64,000 nucleotides of DNA from assembly GCF_024722015.1 (NCBI RefSeq), contig NZ_JANQBD010000039.1, forward strand, positions 1 through 64,000, read 5' to 3'. Positions 53,013 to 62,466 of the stretch are shown piece after piece (position 1 is the stretch's first letter; each line of letters opens with the position of its first letter). The notes beneath the pieces are model-generated. The model was not told the origin of the DNA, made no database searches, and was given only the letters and a program-made list of their open reading frames with translations. The stretch comes from Paenibacillus radicis (ex Xue et al. 2023). GTDB lineage: Bacteria; Bacillota; Bacilli; Paenibacillales; NBRC-103111. The position numbers and the translations under genes are program-made.

Positions 53013-54044
53013 CTACAAGTCGCTACCGATTGGCCCCGTCGTTCCACGTATAATCAGTTTGGGTTCATATTCAATTTGAACCGGATTAATTTCGAGCTTT
53101 TGTATCAAGCGATTCAACATGAAGACCGAATCTTGCCCCATCTTTTCTTTTTCCGTGTGGATCGTAGTTAACGGCGGGTTCGAGAGACTGGCAAAATCAA
53201 TATTATCCGATCCCACAATCGAAATATGTTGCGGAATCCGCAAGCCTTTTTCCATAATCGCCCTTATTGCCCCAAGTGCCAGCATATCGTTTGTTGCAAA
53301 AATAGCCGTGGGATACAAGTTATTCCTGTGGGAACGTTCCCATATCGAATATAAACCTTTACAGCCATCATCAAACAAAGACGTTGGAGAAAAATAAATA
53401 TGCTCATTGGAAATTTCGCAGCCACGTTCGCGCAAGCGTTCATAAAAGCCTTCGTAACGCAGATGATGACTCCGGTGCTCCTGTGGTCCAGCTATGACAC
53501 CAAAATGTCTGTGGCCTTGTTCATATAAATGATCTGCAGCCATCCTTCCGCCTTTTCGATCATTATTGACTAGTTGAATCACATTATTATTTTCCGCAGT
53601 ACCGTTTACCATCAAATAAGGAATATCAAAACCGTCAATGTAGCCTATCATTTCCTGACTAAGTCTACTGACTAAGACGAGTCCATCTACTCTCTTTTCC
53701 AGCATATAATCCGCAGAACGCAGTGACATTTCTTTATCTGTCGATACAAATACGGAATAGTTAAGACTTTCAGCAGCTGCCAATATCGAATCAAGAATCT
53801 TCCCATAAATAGGATGCGACACAATCGGATAGTCCTTCCGGTAAATGATGACCCCGATATTGTAGGTTCGATGTGACACCATGGCTCTGGCCACCGCATT
53901 TGGCTTATATTGTAGCTCTTGAATGGCATTCATCACTTTCTTACGAGTTTCCGGACTCGTATAGCCCTTACCTGAAATGACTCGTGAAACCGTAGACTTG
54001 GAAACGTTTGCAATATTGGCGACATCTATAATTGTATAACTCAA
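53013..54044 (-). CDS. LacI-family repressor of the uptake cluster
   Basis: 343 residues: helix-turn-helix IIDVANIANVSKSTVSRVIS with hinge helix KPNAVARAM, then a periplasmic-binding-like ligand domain (IGVIIYRKDYPIVSHPIYG, AIFATNDMLALGAIRAIMEK, SIVGSDNIDFASLSNPPLTT). First gene of the cluster and 43 bp from the permease, so it probably represses the whole operon, releasing it when the transported compound binds. A palindromic operator overlaps the transcription start upstream. Confidence 0.92.
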   Translation of the reverse strand: MSYTIIDVANIANVSKSTVSRVISGKGYTSPETRKKVMNAIQELQYKPNAVARAMVSHRTYNIGVIIYRKDYPIVSHPIYGKILDSILAAAESLNYSVFVSTDKEMSLRSADYMLEKRVDGLVLVSRLSQEMIGYIDGFDIPYLMVNGTAENNNVIQLVNNDRKGGRMAADHLYEQGHRHFGVIAGPQEHRSHHLRYEGFYERLRERGCEISNEHIYFSPTSLFDDGCKGLYSIWERSHRNNLYPTAIFATNDMLALGAIRAIMEKGLRIPQHISIVGSDNIDFASLSNPPLTTIHTEKEKMGQDSVFMLNRLIQKLEINPVQIEYEPKLIIRGTTGPIGSDL

Positions 54045-54193
54045 TCGATCCCCCCCACTTCTGTAATCACTTAGCTGTTCCTTATTCTAATTTACCTCGG
54101 AGTGTATGCACTTTGGCAAGTAGCTTAGGCAGCACATCCAACTTGTCTCAAAATTAAACTCAATTTCTTCGTTGTAGGTTAATAAAAAGAAAT

Positions 54194-54246
54194 CCGGTTA
54201 AGCGCTTTCCTTTTCGATTATACAATACTGTTCCTGTATTTGACAA
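54194..54246 (-). promoter_or_regulatory. Promoter and LacI/cre-type operator of the uptake cluster
   Basis: TTGTCA (54241-54246) and TATAAT (54217-54222) with 18 bases spacing form a strong sigma-A promoter. Just downstream GGAAAGCGCTTAACCGG (54194-54210) is a GCGC-centred palindrome typical of LacI-family or CcpA sites, positioned to block initiation. A further inverted repeat (TTCCCTGTG ... CACAGGGGAA) lies at about 54289-54338. Confidence 0.8.
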
Positions 54247-54369
54247 CTTATTTTTGTTGATCATTTTGCTGAGGAAAAGTCACCCGATTACTTTCCCTGT
54301 GAACATATCACATTGATCCTATGTCACAGGGGAAGACAATATCGACCCAGCTTTATCAGTTGCAATTTT

Positions 54370-54397
54370 GGGGGAGCACAGGCGCCATGACGCCCCC
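54370..54397. other. Hairpin downstream of yvoF
   Basis: GGGGG-agcacaggcgccatgacg-CCCCC about 40 bp past the yvoF stop. The minus strand lacks a good U-run after it, so termination is uncertain. Confidence 0.4.
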
Positions 54398-54436
54398 ATG
54401 ATTCACACGCCTCTTTTTCTCCTAACTCTTATGGGA

Positions 54437-54955
54437 TTAACCTTCCACTTCGTTTACCCGCTCAGTTAACCGCATATCTTCCCTAATTACCCTCATAGGA
54501 TTGCCTGCAACAAAACTGTACGGGGCTACGTCTTTATGTACTACAGAGCCCGCTCCAATTACAGCATGATCTCCTATAGTTACGCCAGGTAAAATAGTCG
54601 TGTTAGCTCCCACCATCACGTGGGAACCAATGTGGACTGTACCAATCCGATATTCCTTGATCAGATACTCATGCGTTAAGATCGTTGTATTATACCCAAT
54701 GATGGTGTTCTCCCCCACTTCAATCCGCTCAGGGAAAAACACATCCACCATCACCATTAAAGCAAAGGAGGTATGCTCTCCCACCTTCATCCCTAACACG
54801 CTGCGATAAATCCAGCGCTTCAAGGGTAAAGAGGGGGCATACCGTGAGATTTGAATGAATATGAAATTTTTGACCGCCTTCCACCTGCTGACCGTACGAT
54901 ACATCTGCCATAGTGAGTTCGGCCCTTCTACCGGATACTTGTCCGTCTTTCTCAA
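54437..54955 (-). CDS. Hexapeptide-repeat acyltransferase (YvoF-like)
   Basis: The likely start is TTG at 54955, 7 bases after GAGGAG and 1 bp past the ppaX stop; TTG at 54976 is an alternative. About 172 residues. Left-handed beta-helix repeats occupy ~85-160 (IEVGENTIIGYNTTILTHEY, VMVGANTTILPGVTIGDHAV, IGAGSVVHKDVAPYSFVAGN). Such enzymes acetylate sugars or similar acceptors with acetyl-CoA. Gene order hprK-lgt-(yvoD)-ppaX-yvoF-hisZ of B. subtilis is kept, with the uptake cluster inserted before hisZ. Confidence 0.9.
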   Translation of the reverse strand: MRKTDKYPVEGPNSLWQMYRTVSRWKAVKNFIFIQISRYAPSLPLKRWIYRSVLGMKVGEHTSFALMVMVDVFFPERIEVGENTIIGYNTTILTHEYLIKEYRIGTVHIGSHVMVGANTTILPGVTIGDHAVIGAGSVVHKDVAPYSFVAGNPMRVIREDMRLTERVNEVEG

Positions 54956-54956
54956 G

Positions 54957-55604
54957 CTACATCTCCTCGACTCCAACGATCGGGAGCAGCTCCCGGATAT
55001 CGTTAATGATATAAGTGGGATTGTACTGATTCAAATAATCCAAGCCTTTGAGCGACCAGGCAACAGCAATCGAAGGAAGTCCAGCATTGTGGGCCGCTTC
55101 GATATCGTAATGACTATCGCCTACCATTGCCGCACCCTCAGCTTCTGAGCCTAATTCCTTGAGAGCTTTACGGATGCCTTCCGGATCCGGCTTCGGCTTC
55201 TCTACGTCCTGCACCGTCACAATGGTGTCAAAAAAATCATACAACCCGCAAAGCTTCAATCCCATTTCTGAAGTAATGCGCACTTTACTGGTCACTATAC
55301 CCATTTTAATTCCAGCAGCATGCAGCTTTCCTAATGTTTCCCGCACTCCCTGAAACTCTGTAACTAGCTGATCGTGCTTTTCAATATTGAAGGTACGATA
55401 TTTGAGAATGAGGTCCTCAACCTCGTCCTTACCGGAGAAAAACTTCATTTGATCCACAAGCGACCGCCCCATATTGGGGATGATGTGTTCTCTAGTAACT
55501 GGCTCTGGTGTAATGCCATCGAATGTATGCAGAAAAGATTGAATAATCAGCTCATTCGTATCGATAATGGTTCCATCTAAATCAAATAAAACAGTGTGAA
55601 TCAT
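54957..55604 (-). CDS. ppaX: Pyrophosphatase PpaX (HAD family)
   Basis: 215 residues; HAD motif I FDLDGTIIDTNELI, motif II VTSKV, motif III/IV KPKPDPEGI and MVGDSHYDIEAAHNAG. In B. subtilis PpaX hydrolyses the pyrophosphate released when HprK dephosphorylates HPr-Ser-P by phosphorolysis. hprK is two genes upstream, which supports the assignment over a generic phosphoglycolate phosphatase. Confidence 0.92.
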   Translation of the reverse strand: MIHTVLFDLDGTIIDTNELIIQSFLHTFDGITPEPVTREHIIPNMGRSLVDQMKFFSGKDEVEDLILKYRTFNIEKHDQLVTEFQGVRETLGKLHAAGIKMGIVTSKVRITSEMGLKLCGLYDFFDTIVTVQDVEKPKPDPEGIRKALKELGSEAEGAAMVGDSHYDIEAAHNAGLPSIAVAWSLKGLDYLNQYNPTYIINDIRELLPIVGVEEM

Positions 55605-55643
55605 GCTCTCTACTCCTTTATCATGCTGTCTCTATTTATTATA

Positions 55644-56672
55644 TTATAGAAGTTTTTCTTCCGGCTTAACCGTTTCTTCCTTATCCGTCGAGGCTTCCAC
55701 TACGTTACTCTCGCTTTTGGTTTCTGTCGCTGCTTCGGAGTTATCTCCCTCGGCTTTTGCCCCGCCTATAGGAACTATCGGATCAGCATAACGTTCTGCC
55801 GCGGCACCGCTTTTTCTGCGATAGATCATTAAAGCAAATGCAGCTATTACAATTAACACAGCCAACAGCTGTGAAATCCGCACATTGCCGCCATAAGTCA
55901 TAAAGCCTTGCTCAAAACCCAACCAGTGCATCGGAGCCCATAATCCATTCATCAACGCCGCCAACCAGGCAGGCCCTGTGAAGTCAAGACTATCCGTCCG
56001 AAACGCCTCTATAAAAAACCGCCCGATGGAGTACCATACGAAATAACTCATGAACAGTTCCCCAGCTCGCAGAAACGGTCTTCTACGCAACCAGAATAGA
56101 AGTAGCAAGCCAGCTATATTCCATAACGACTCATATAGAAACGTGGGATGATAGAATTGTCCGTCTATGTACATCTGATTTACGATAAAATCGGGCAAAT
56201 GCAGTGAATTGCGCAGGAAGGCTTCACTTACCGGACCGCCATGTGCTTCTTGATTAATAAAGTTACCCCAACGTCCGATCGCTTGTCCAACAATAAGACC
56301 AGGAGCACACACGTCCACAATGCGCCAAAACGAATATCCTTTTCTGCGAACATAAAAAACAGTTGCCAATATTGCGCCTATCAAGGCTCCGTATATAGCA
56401 ATACCGCCATTCCATACCGCAAACACTTGAGGCAGATTATCTTTGTAATCCTCCCACTTAAAAGCTACATAATAGATCCGTGCGCCGATAATCGCGGAGG
56501 GGACCCCCAACAGAACCAGATCCATATAAAAATCGGGATTCATTCCAAACCGTTTGCCTTCTTGAATAGCTAGCAGCAGCCCTATCAGCGCCGCTGTGCC
56601 CAATATAATACCGTACCAATGCACCTGCAGCGGACCAATACCAAACGCGATCGGATTTATTGCTAAATACAT
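55644..56672 (-). CDS. lgt: Prolipoprotein diacylglyceryl transferase
   Basis: Start MYLAINPIAFGIGPLQVHWY at 56672 (GGAAAGGAGAAGCGGC upstream). Seven membrane segments; Lgt signature GRWGNFINQEAHG, plus YGIILGTAALIGL. Transfers diacylglycerol from phosphatidylglycerol to lipobox cysteine, first step of lipoprotein maturation. About 342 residues, with a ~50-residue charged C-terminal tail (TETKSESNVVEASTDKEET) that shorter homologues lack. yvoD, present between lgt and ppaX in B. subtilis, is absent. Confidence 0.96.
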   Translation of the reverse strand: MYLAINPIAFGIGPLQVHWYGIILGTAALIGLLLAIQEGKRFGMNPDFYMDLVLLGVPSAIIGARIYYVAFKWEDYKDNLPQVFAVWNGGIAIYGALIGAILATVFYVRRKGYSFWRIVDVCAPGLIVGQAIGRWGNFINQEAHGGPVSEAFLRNSLHLPDFIVNQMYIDGQFYHPTFLYESLWNIAGLLLLFWLRRRPFLRAGELFMSYFVWYSIGRFFIEAFRTDSLDFTGPAWLAALMNGLWAPMHWLGFEQGFMTYGGNVRISQLLAVLIVIAAFALMIYRRKSGAAAERYADPIVPIGGAKAEGDNSEAATETKSESNVVEASTDKEETVKPEEKLL

Positions 56673-56730
56673 GCCGCTTCTCCTTTCCAATACCTTATGT
56701 ATGTTCAAAATAATCTATACTATCCGAAGC

Positions 56731-57672
56731 TTACTCCATATCGTCCATATCTTCGGCTAACGATTCGGTCAGCTTATTTGTAAACTGCAGCGCTGCGTTG
56801 TATCCCATCCGTTTAAGGCGGTAATTCATCGCAGCCACCTCGATAATGACAGCCAAGTTACGGCCTGGGCGAACAGGTATAGTGACCAAGGGAATATCCG
56901 TTTCAATAATACGGGTTAATTCTTCATCTAAACCAAGCCGATCATATTGCTTATCCTGCTGCCAGGTCTCGAGCTTGACGACAACCGATATTTTCTTTAC
57001 ATTACGGACTGCCCCTGCTCCGAATAATGTCATCACGTTAATAATACCCACACCACGAATTTCTAATAAATGGCGTATCAACTCAGGCGCATTACCTATA
57101 AGGACATGATCCGCAGTTTGACGGATTTCCACAGCATCATCAGCAATCAGCCGGTGTCCCCTTTTCACCAACTCAAGCGCTGTTTCACTCTTACCAATAC
57201 CACTGGTTCCTGAGATTAACATACCAATGCCATATACATCAACCAGAACCCCATGAATAGTGGTCGTAGGAGCCAGCTTATTTTCAAGAAAGCCGGTGAT
57301 TCGACTAGCAAGTATCGTCGTCGCCATCTTCGTACGAAGGACAGGCAGTTGCTGCTCTTTGGCCGCTTCGATTAACTCTTCAGGCACCTCATAGCCGCGG
57401 CTAATCAAAATACATGGCGTATCAACGGGTGCGCACAGCCTGCTCATCCGGTCCTGCCGTTCTTCAGACGATAAACCATTAAAAAAGGTAAGCTCTGTTT
57501 TCCCTAGAATTTGCACGCGCTCGGTAGGATGGAACTCGTAATAGCCAGCCATCTCCAAGCCTGGTCGATATAGGTCGGCTGTTGTAATAGGACGCTTCAA
57601 GCCCCCTTCACCGCATATCACTTCTAAATGAAATTCAGCAACAAGATCGGATACTTTTACTTTTTTTGACAT
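56731..57672 (-). CDS. hprK: HPr kinase/phosphorylase
   Basis: Start MSKKVKVSDLVAEFHLEV at 57672 (GAAGGAGACGG upstream); the frame open to 57756 runs into repeat R2 and is not supported. 313 residues; Walker A GTSGIGKSETALE and the signature LEIRGVGIINVMTLFG. Phosphorylates HPr on its regulatory Ser when glycolytic intermediates are high, driving CcpA catabolite repression; reverse phosphorolysis yields pyrophosphate for PpaX. HPr-like protein is encoded at 30.7 kb. Confidence 0.97.
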   Translation of the reverse strand: MSKKVKVSDLVAEFHLEVICGEGGLKRPITTADLYRPGLEMAGYYEFHPTERVQILGKTELTFFNGLSSEERQDRMSRLCAPVDTPCILISRGYEVPEELIEAAKEQQLPVLRTKMATTILASRITGFLENKLAPTTTIHGVLVDVYGIGMLISGTSGIGKSETALELVKRGHRLIADDAVEIRQTADHVLIGNAPELIRHLLEIRGVGIINVMTLFGAGAVRNVKKISVVVKLETWQQDKQYDRLGLDEELTRIIETDIPLVTIPVRPGRNLAVIIEVAAMNYRLKRMGYNAALQFTNKLTESLAEDMDDME

Positions 57673-57720
57673 CGCTGTTCCGTCTCCTTCATTTTCCAAT
57701 CTCATAGTTCCCCATTTAGT

Positions 57721-57990
57721 TCCCCACCCAAACCCTCCCCGTCGGGAAGACTCCAAGGGCTCCGCCCTCTGGACACCCTTTAAGGGCTTGGAGGTTGAGG
57801 TTCGGTGGTGCTCCCTTGAATTTCTATGTGCTTACATCGCTACCTTGCTTTCCCCTCCCAAACCCTCCCCGCCGGGAGGGCTCCAAGGGCTCCGCCCTCT
57901 GGACACCCTTTAAGGGCTTGGAGGTTGAGGTTCGGTGGTGCTCCCTTGAATTTCTATGTGCTTACATCGCTACCGTCCCTACGGGACACG
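57721..57990 (-). repeat. Dispersed GC-rich repeat, inverted tandem copies R2 and R3
   Basis: Two 130-bp tandem units (57721-57850 and 57851-57990) are near-identical; the ~69 bases from 57777 are exactly repeated at 57907. Each contains the reverse of the gtgtccagagggc block and the CCCTCCCCGCCGGGAGGG-type palindrome seen in R1, R4 and R5, with extra sequence (ggttgaggttcggtggtgct). R3 ends with ccgtccctacgggacacgc, matching the GTCCC/GGGAC hairpin. Confidence 0.9.
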
Positions 57991-58017
57991 CTTTACTTTA
58001 GATGTTCCGGCATATAA

Positions 58018-58258
58018 AAATAAAGGCAATTAGCCTGTTTATAGCTATTATCCCCTTTAATCAGGACAATGCCCACCTGATCGTTAAGCTTGTTGCTCTT
58101 AGTAAAAGCACTAACTGAAAGCGTGTCCCAAAGGGACGAAAGCGATCCTTCATCTACAATATCACAATAAGTATAAACTCGTCTCCCACCCAACTTTTAC
58201 GGGTGTCCAGAGGGCGGTAGCCCTTGGGGCCCTCCCGGCGGGGAGGGTTTGGGTGGGG
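58018..58258 (+). repeat. Dispersed GC-rich repeat, copy R4
   Basis: Aligns with R1 (35470-35702) over about 230 bp. Third-codon-type differences in the minus-strand frame keep the peptide GIVLIKGD unchanged. A 44-bp part (from 58144) is repeated exactly at 58274, again 130 bp away. Confidence 0.9.
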
Positions 58259-58463
58259 ACAAGATAAATGCGATCCATCCTTCATCTACAATATCACAAT
58301 AAGTATAAACTCGTCTCCCCACCTCAATGGAAATCACGAAAACAATCCTTCACCTATAATAACATATGAAACGCATCCTTACCTCCTAACCCAATTATTC
58401 CAGATCTTCAGAAGAGCAGTATTCCTTAAAGCTCCCTCGCGCGGAAGATTTGGGTGGGCTAGA

Positions 58464-58622
58464 GCTCGCCAACTGGAAGCGTGTCCCAGAGGGACGAAAG
58501 CGTTCCTCCTTCTACAATTTCATATGAGGCACCAACTCTACTCCTACCCCAACTTTTTTACGGGTGTCCAGAGGGCGGTAGCCCTTGGAGCCCTCCCGGC
58601 GGGGAGGGTTTGGGTGGGGGAA
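58464..58622 (+). repeat. Dispersed GC-rich repeat, copy R5 (partial)
   Basis: Contains the second half of R1/R4: ctggaagcgtgtccc, gggtgtccagagggcggtag and the terminal CCCTCCCGGCGGGGAGGG palindrome. The first half (the GIVLIKGD-coding stretch) is missing. Confidence 0.88.
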
Positions 58623-58626
58623 AACA

Positions 58627-58655
58627 TTAAAAGGGCCAGTCAAATGACTGGCCCC
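58627..58655 (-). terminator. Terminator after the UgpC/MsmX gene
   Basis: GGGCCAGTCA-tt-TGACTGGCCC followed by TTTT on the minus strand, 13 bp past the stop. Confidence 0.88.
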
Positions 58656-58667
58656 GCATAATTATGA

Positions 58668-59792
58668 TTAAGCGTTCAACAAGATCGACAATGTAGTTTC
58701 TTGATCGAAGAAGTGAACTTTGTTCATATCGATTGCAAGCTTAACGTTCATGCTTTCTTTGAAGCCGGAACGACCATCTACACGAGCAACGATGCTGTTT
58801 TTTCCGATTCCTGTCAGGTACAAGAACATTTCGTGACCCAAGTTCTCAGCAACCTCAATGTGAGCATTAACAACACTGTTTGGTGAAGCTTCCAAGAATA
58901 CTGGCTCTTCGTGAAGATCTTCAGGACGAATACCCATGATTACTTCTTTGCCAACGTATCCTTTTTCACGAATAATTTTTGCTTTACCTTCTGGCAATTC
59001 TACATTCACGCCGTTTGCTTTGAAATACAAGCTACCGCCTTGTTCTGCAAATCCACCAGTAACAAAGTTCATGGATGGGGATCCAATGAAGCCTGCAACG
59101 AACATATTAACCGGGAAGTTGTAAATTTCTTCAGGAGTATCAGCTTGTTGAATGATACCTTTATCCATAACTACGATACGATCGCCCATTGTCATTGCTT
59201 CGGTTTGGTCATGCGTTACGTAGATAACAGTTGTTTCCAAACGTTTAGCAAGCTTACTGATCTCAGCACGCATCTGTACGCGAAGTTTAGCGTCCAAGTT
59301 GGAAAGAGGTTCGTCCATCAAGAAAACTTGTGGTTCACGGACAATCGCACGACCCAAGGCAACACGTTGACGTTGACCACCGGAAAGAGCTTTTGGCTTA
59401 CGATCCAGCAAGTGAGTAATATCAAGAATTTTAGCTGCTTCACGAACGCGAGCGTCGATATCAGCTTTTTTGAATTTACGAAGTTTCAAACCAAATGCCA
59501 TGTTTTGGTACACGCTCATATGTGGATACAAAGCGTAGGATTGGAACACCATCGCAATATCACGATCTTTCGGTGCTACGTCATTTACCAAACGGTCGCC
59601 GATGTAAAGTTCGCCTTCAGTGATTTCCTCCAAGCCAGCAATCATACGAAGAGTAGTGGACTTACCGCAACCGGATGCGCCTACAAGAACCAAAAACTCT
59701 TTATCCGCGACTTCAAGATGGAAATCTTTAACTGTTGCTTCTTCAGCACCTGCATATCTTTTAACGATGTGGTTTAAACGTACACCTGCCAT
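58668..59792 (-). CDS. msmX: Multi-sugar ABC transporter ATPase, UgpC/MsmX type
   Basis: 374 residues; Walker A GASGCGKST, signature LSGGQRQRVALGRAIV, Walker B VFLMDEPLSNLD, H-loop YVTHDQTEAMT, and a C-terminal TOBE/MalK regulatory domain (~240-374). MsmX serves several sugar importers that lack their own ATPase. It stands alone here with its own terminator, and the permease cluster at 51-53 kb has none, so it is the obvious partner. The exact symbol (msmX or ugpC) is a family-level choice. Confidence 0.93.
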   Translation of the reverse strand: MAGVRLNHIVKRYAGAEEATVKDFHLEVADKEFLVLVGASGCGKSTTLRMIAGLEEITEGELYIGDRLVNDVAPKDRDIAMVFQSYALYPHMSVYQNMAFGLKLRKFKKADIDARVREAAKILDITHLLDRKPKALSGGQRQRVALGRAIVREPQVFLMDEPLSNLDAKLRVQMRAEISKLAKRLETTVIYVTHDQTEAMTMGDRIVVMDKGIIQQADTPEEIYNFPVNMFVAGFIGSPSMNFVTGGFAEQGGSLYFKANGVNVELPEGKAKIIREKGYVGKEVIMGIRPEDLHEEPVFLEASPNSVVNAHIEVAENLGHEMFLYLTGIGKNSIVARVDGRSGFKESMNVKLAIDMNKVHFFDQETTLSILLNA

Positions 59793-59882
59793 GGTTATTC
59801 CCCCTACGAGTTATTATCAAGTTTATATATTTATCTTACCTCACCTTAAGACTTGTGACTATGCACAATCTTCACAAAAAAA

Positions 59883-61001
59883 TCACTTTCTTTTCGTTAC
59901 TTTGTACAATAGAAGTGCAATCTTAACCAATACCGCATCATTGAACGTACGAACATCCAATCCAGTCTCCTGTTTGAACTTGTCCAGCCGGTATAAAAGT
60001 GTGTTGCGATGAATATATAACTTCTTAGCGGTTTCACTAACATTGCAGTCCAACTGGAAAAAATGCTCCAATGTCGTCATCGTTTCAGAGTCCAAGGCAA
60101 CATCCAATCGTTTTAGGACCCTTTCGAGGAAGTTCGTCTTCTCCCCCTCCGGGATCAGATTAATCAGCTTCTCCAGCTGCAGCATCCAGGGCAAGTGCAT
60201 ATTACTCCCCAAATGATAGGTGCGTCCAAGCATCATCGTTTCTCTAAGCTGAAGCACTGTCGTATAAAGTGACTTGGCAGGCATCATAGGATAGTTGATT
60301 GCAAGATGACATTCTCCAACCCATTCATTCTCTAACATTTCGTGCAAGCCAAAGCCTATAGCTCCAAGCGTATCCTCAATACTTTCTTCTTCACCGAAAT
60401 CACGGTCATCTGCCGCGTCAATCGACATCATTTTCTCAGATCCAAGGATCAGCCATTCTTTATCCGTTAACGGAATTAATATCATTTCTGCATCAAAAAA
60501 CGATTCCAGCAGCTTCTTCAGTTCTTGATAGCTTACCCTCCGAGATTGTGAATAATCACCGTATAGCAACAGTGGTATTTTGGTAGAATACAGCGAAAGC
60601 TGCGACACCAGAGTGTCAGGCATTTCCGCAATAGTAAGGCCAAGATCCTGCTGCTGCTTGAACCAATCTCGCACTGCACTGGCTTTACGTTCTTCTTCGC
60701 TTGTGGAAGTGGACGGCTTCATATCCTGCGTTCGTCTCGACTCCAGCATAAGCTCCACTAATTGGCGTTCAACCTGCGTAACGAGGTTAGATTCTACCGA
60801 TAGCACCTGAACTTCCTGGCCTTCTTTATGAACGAAAAATAAAACCTTGTTGTCTACATTCAAGCTTTTGTGCAGGATGCCTTTATCCTTCGATTCTGCA
60901 TCCGCTTGCAATTGCCATTCTTCCCAAGTCCATTTAGACAACCTTACAGGGCCCTTCAAAATGTGTTCCAGCTGCTGCCTTAACGGTTCCCACCAGTCCA
61001 T
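59883..61001 (-). CDS. PucR/CdaR-type transcription regulator
   Basis: 372 residues. The C-terminal ~60 residues (LEHFFQLDCNVSETAKKLYI, HRNTLLYRLDKFKQETGLDV) form the PucR-type helix-turn-helix (HTH_30). The N-terminal and middle parts (~1-300) lack an obvious GAF or sugar-diacid-binding signature, so the inducer is unclear. It lies upstream of the MsmX-type ATPase on the same strand (90 bp), so it may control that gene or itself. Confidence 0.87.
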   Translation of the reverse strand: MDWWEPLRQQLEHILKGPVRLSKWTWEEWQLQADAESKDKGILHKSLNVDNKVLFFVHKEGQEVQVLSVESNLVTQVERQLVELMLESRRTQDMKPSTSTSEEERKASAVRDWFKQQQDLGLTIAEMPDTLVSQLSLYSTKIPLLLYGDYSQSRRVSYQELKKLLESFFDAEMILIPLTDKEWLILGSEKMMSIDAADDRDFGEEESIEDTLGAIGFGLHEMLENEWVGECHLAINYPMMPAKSLYTTVLQLRETMMLGRTYHLGSNMHLPWMLQLEKLINLIPEGEKTNFLERVLKRLDVALDSETMTTLEHFFQLDCNVSETAKKLYIHRNTLLYRLDKFKQETGLDVRTFNDAVLVKIALLLYKVTKRK

Positions 61002-61144
61002 ACCCGAACTCCCAACATATGTTTATTTAATCTGTAGTTTGCACCATATACCATATTACTTGCTAATCATAGCAAAAAATGGTCCCGTATAAAACAAAAG
61101 AAATCACCTTTATGCAATCAAGCATAGAGATGATTCCGTTCCTT

Positions 61145-61996
61145 CTAATTAATAACTCTTCGAGCTGTAACATAGTGACTGTCCCACCAGCCACTTTCGA
61201 TTGTACTATATTTGACGCCACCCTCACCGTAAGTATGAATCATCATGCCGTCGCCAATGTACATGCCGACATGTCCGATTTTTCCCTTTGAATCCTTCGT
61301 TGTAAAGAATACAAGATCTCCTGTATCCAGATCGCTTTTACTAACGAACTTGCCTTCCTTGGCTTGATCTCTGGAAATACGCGGTAAATCAATATTGTAC
61401 TTCGAATAGATCCATTTCATAAAGGAAGAGCAGTCAAAGGTTTTGGTTTGTCCGTATTTTGCACCAAAGTCATAGGGGGTGCCTAAGTATTTTTGAGCGG
61501 TGAGAACGAGCATTACTCGTTTCTGATCATTCGCCGAAAGTATGCGACGAGCGCCGATAAATTGGTTTTTGTAAGATTGTGTACTGACGGTAACGACTCT
61601 ATCTTTGCTGCTGGATGCCATTATCATCTTATCATTGCCGACATAAATTCCGGAGGAGCTAGGATTATTCCCTTTTCCGAAAAACAAAACATCCCCTTCT
61701 TTTATGGATGAAAATGATTGGATCAAAGGCTTGTCCATTTTAAACTGATCAGCTAATGCTCTGGGCATCTTATAATCAAGCATCTTGTATACGTAATAAT
61801 TTAAACCCGATTCATCAAAGCCGCCTTTCAACGACTCCCCACCCTTGGTATAATCCTTACCCACCAATTCCTTGCTTAATGAGACGGCATCCATATCATC
61901 ATAAGCAGCGAAGGCAGAACCGGCCATAGCCCCGGTAAGCATAACTGTCATTACAGTTGTTAATCCTGCTGTGCGAAGAAAAGTTCGTTTTACCAT
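61145..61996 (-). CDS. Secreted tandem NlpC/P60 endopeptidase with inactive first copy
   Basis: 283 residues with signal peptide (~1-31, SAFAA). Two related halves: the first (~35-150) reads LVGKDYTKGGESLKGGFDES and GDVLFFGKGNNPSSSGIYVG; the second (~155-283) reads YLGTPYDFGAKYGQTKTFDC, GDLVFFTTKDSKGKIGHVGM and GDGMMIHTYG. The catalytic Cys of FDCSS (~188) and His of IGHVG (~241) are present in the second half. The first has FDES in place of FDCS, so its Cys is lost. Cleaves peptidoglycan stem peptides, probably in cell-wall turnover. The first half may act as a binding domain. Confidence 0.92.
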   Translation of the reverse strand: MVKRTFLRTAGLTTVMTVMLTGAMAGSAFAAYDDMDAVSLSKELVGKDYTKGGESLKGGFDESGLNYYVYKMLDYKMPRALADQFKMDKPLIQSFSSIKEGDVLFFGKGNNPSSSGIYVGNDKMIMASSSKDRVVTVSTQSYKNQFIGARRILSANDQKRVMLVLTAQKYLGTPYDFGAKYGQTKTFDCSSFMKWIYSKYNIDLPRISRDQAKEGKFVSKSDLDTGDLVFFTTKDSKGKIGHVGMYIGDGMMIHTYGEGGVKYSTIESGWWDSHYVTARRVIN

Positions 61997-62460
61997 GAAT
62001 TGAATCCTCCATTTAGTTCTAGTAGTTGCGGGTGTTTTATAACCTCATAATATTGCCCATGTTTGGGTTTCACTGTTTCTGTGCCATTAGATTACCATGG
62101 GAAAATAACCTTTTGCATTGCTTAATATCTACCTGTATACCTAAACTGCTGGGAAACGAACCAATAAAATCTAACACCTTATCCATTGAAAAATGAACCC
62201 GCAACCTTCTCTGATTAGCAAAAAATGATGGATAAACCCTTGCTGCACCTACATTCTGTAGTTGCTTACCTTCCTGGCTTTGCCGCTATCCCACTCCATA
62301 CAACTAAAAAGACCAAACCATATCTTACCGCTGTAATGATTGCCTTATTTACCAGAATGGTCATTCTATAGATCGTCGCAAATTTCCACATATATACAAA
62401 CAAGGTTATTTTCCGTGTTAATGGCAATAATTTAATTGTTCATTATATTGACCGATAATT
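61997..62460. other. Divergent intergenic region between NlpC/P60 and larA genes
   Basis: 470 bp with no supportable gene and no strong hairpin. It must carry the promoters of both flanking genes; no well-spaced sigma-A pair was obvious by eye. Confidence 0.45.
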
Positions 62461-62466
62461 ACTAAT

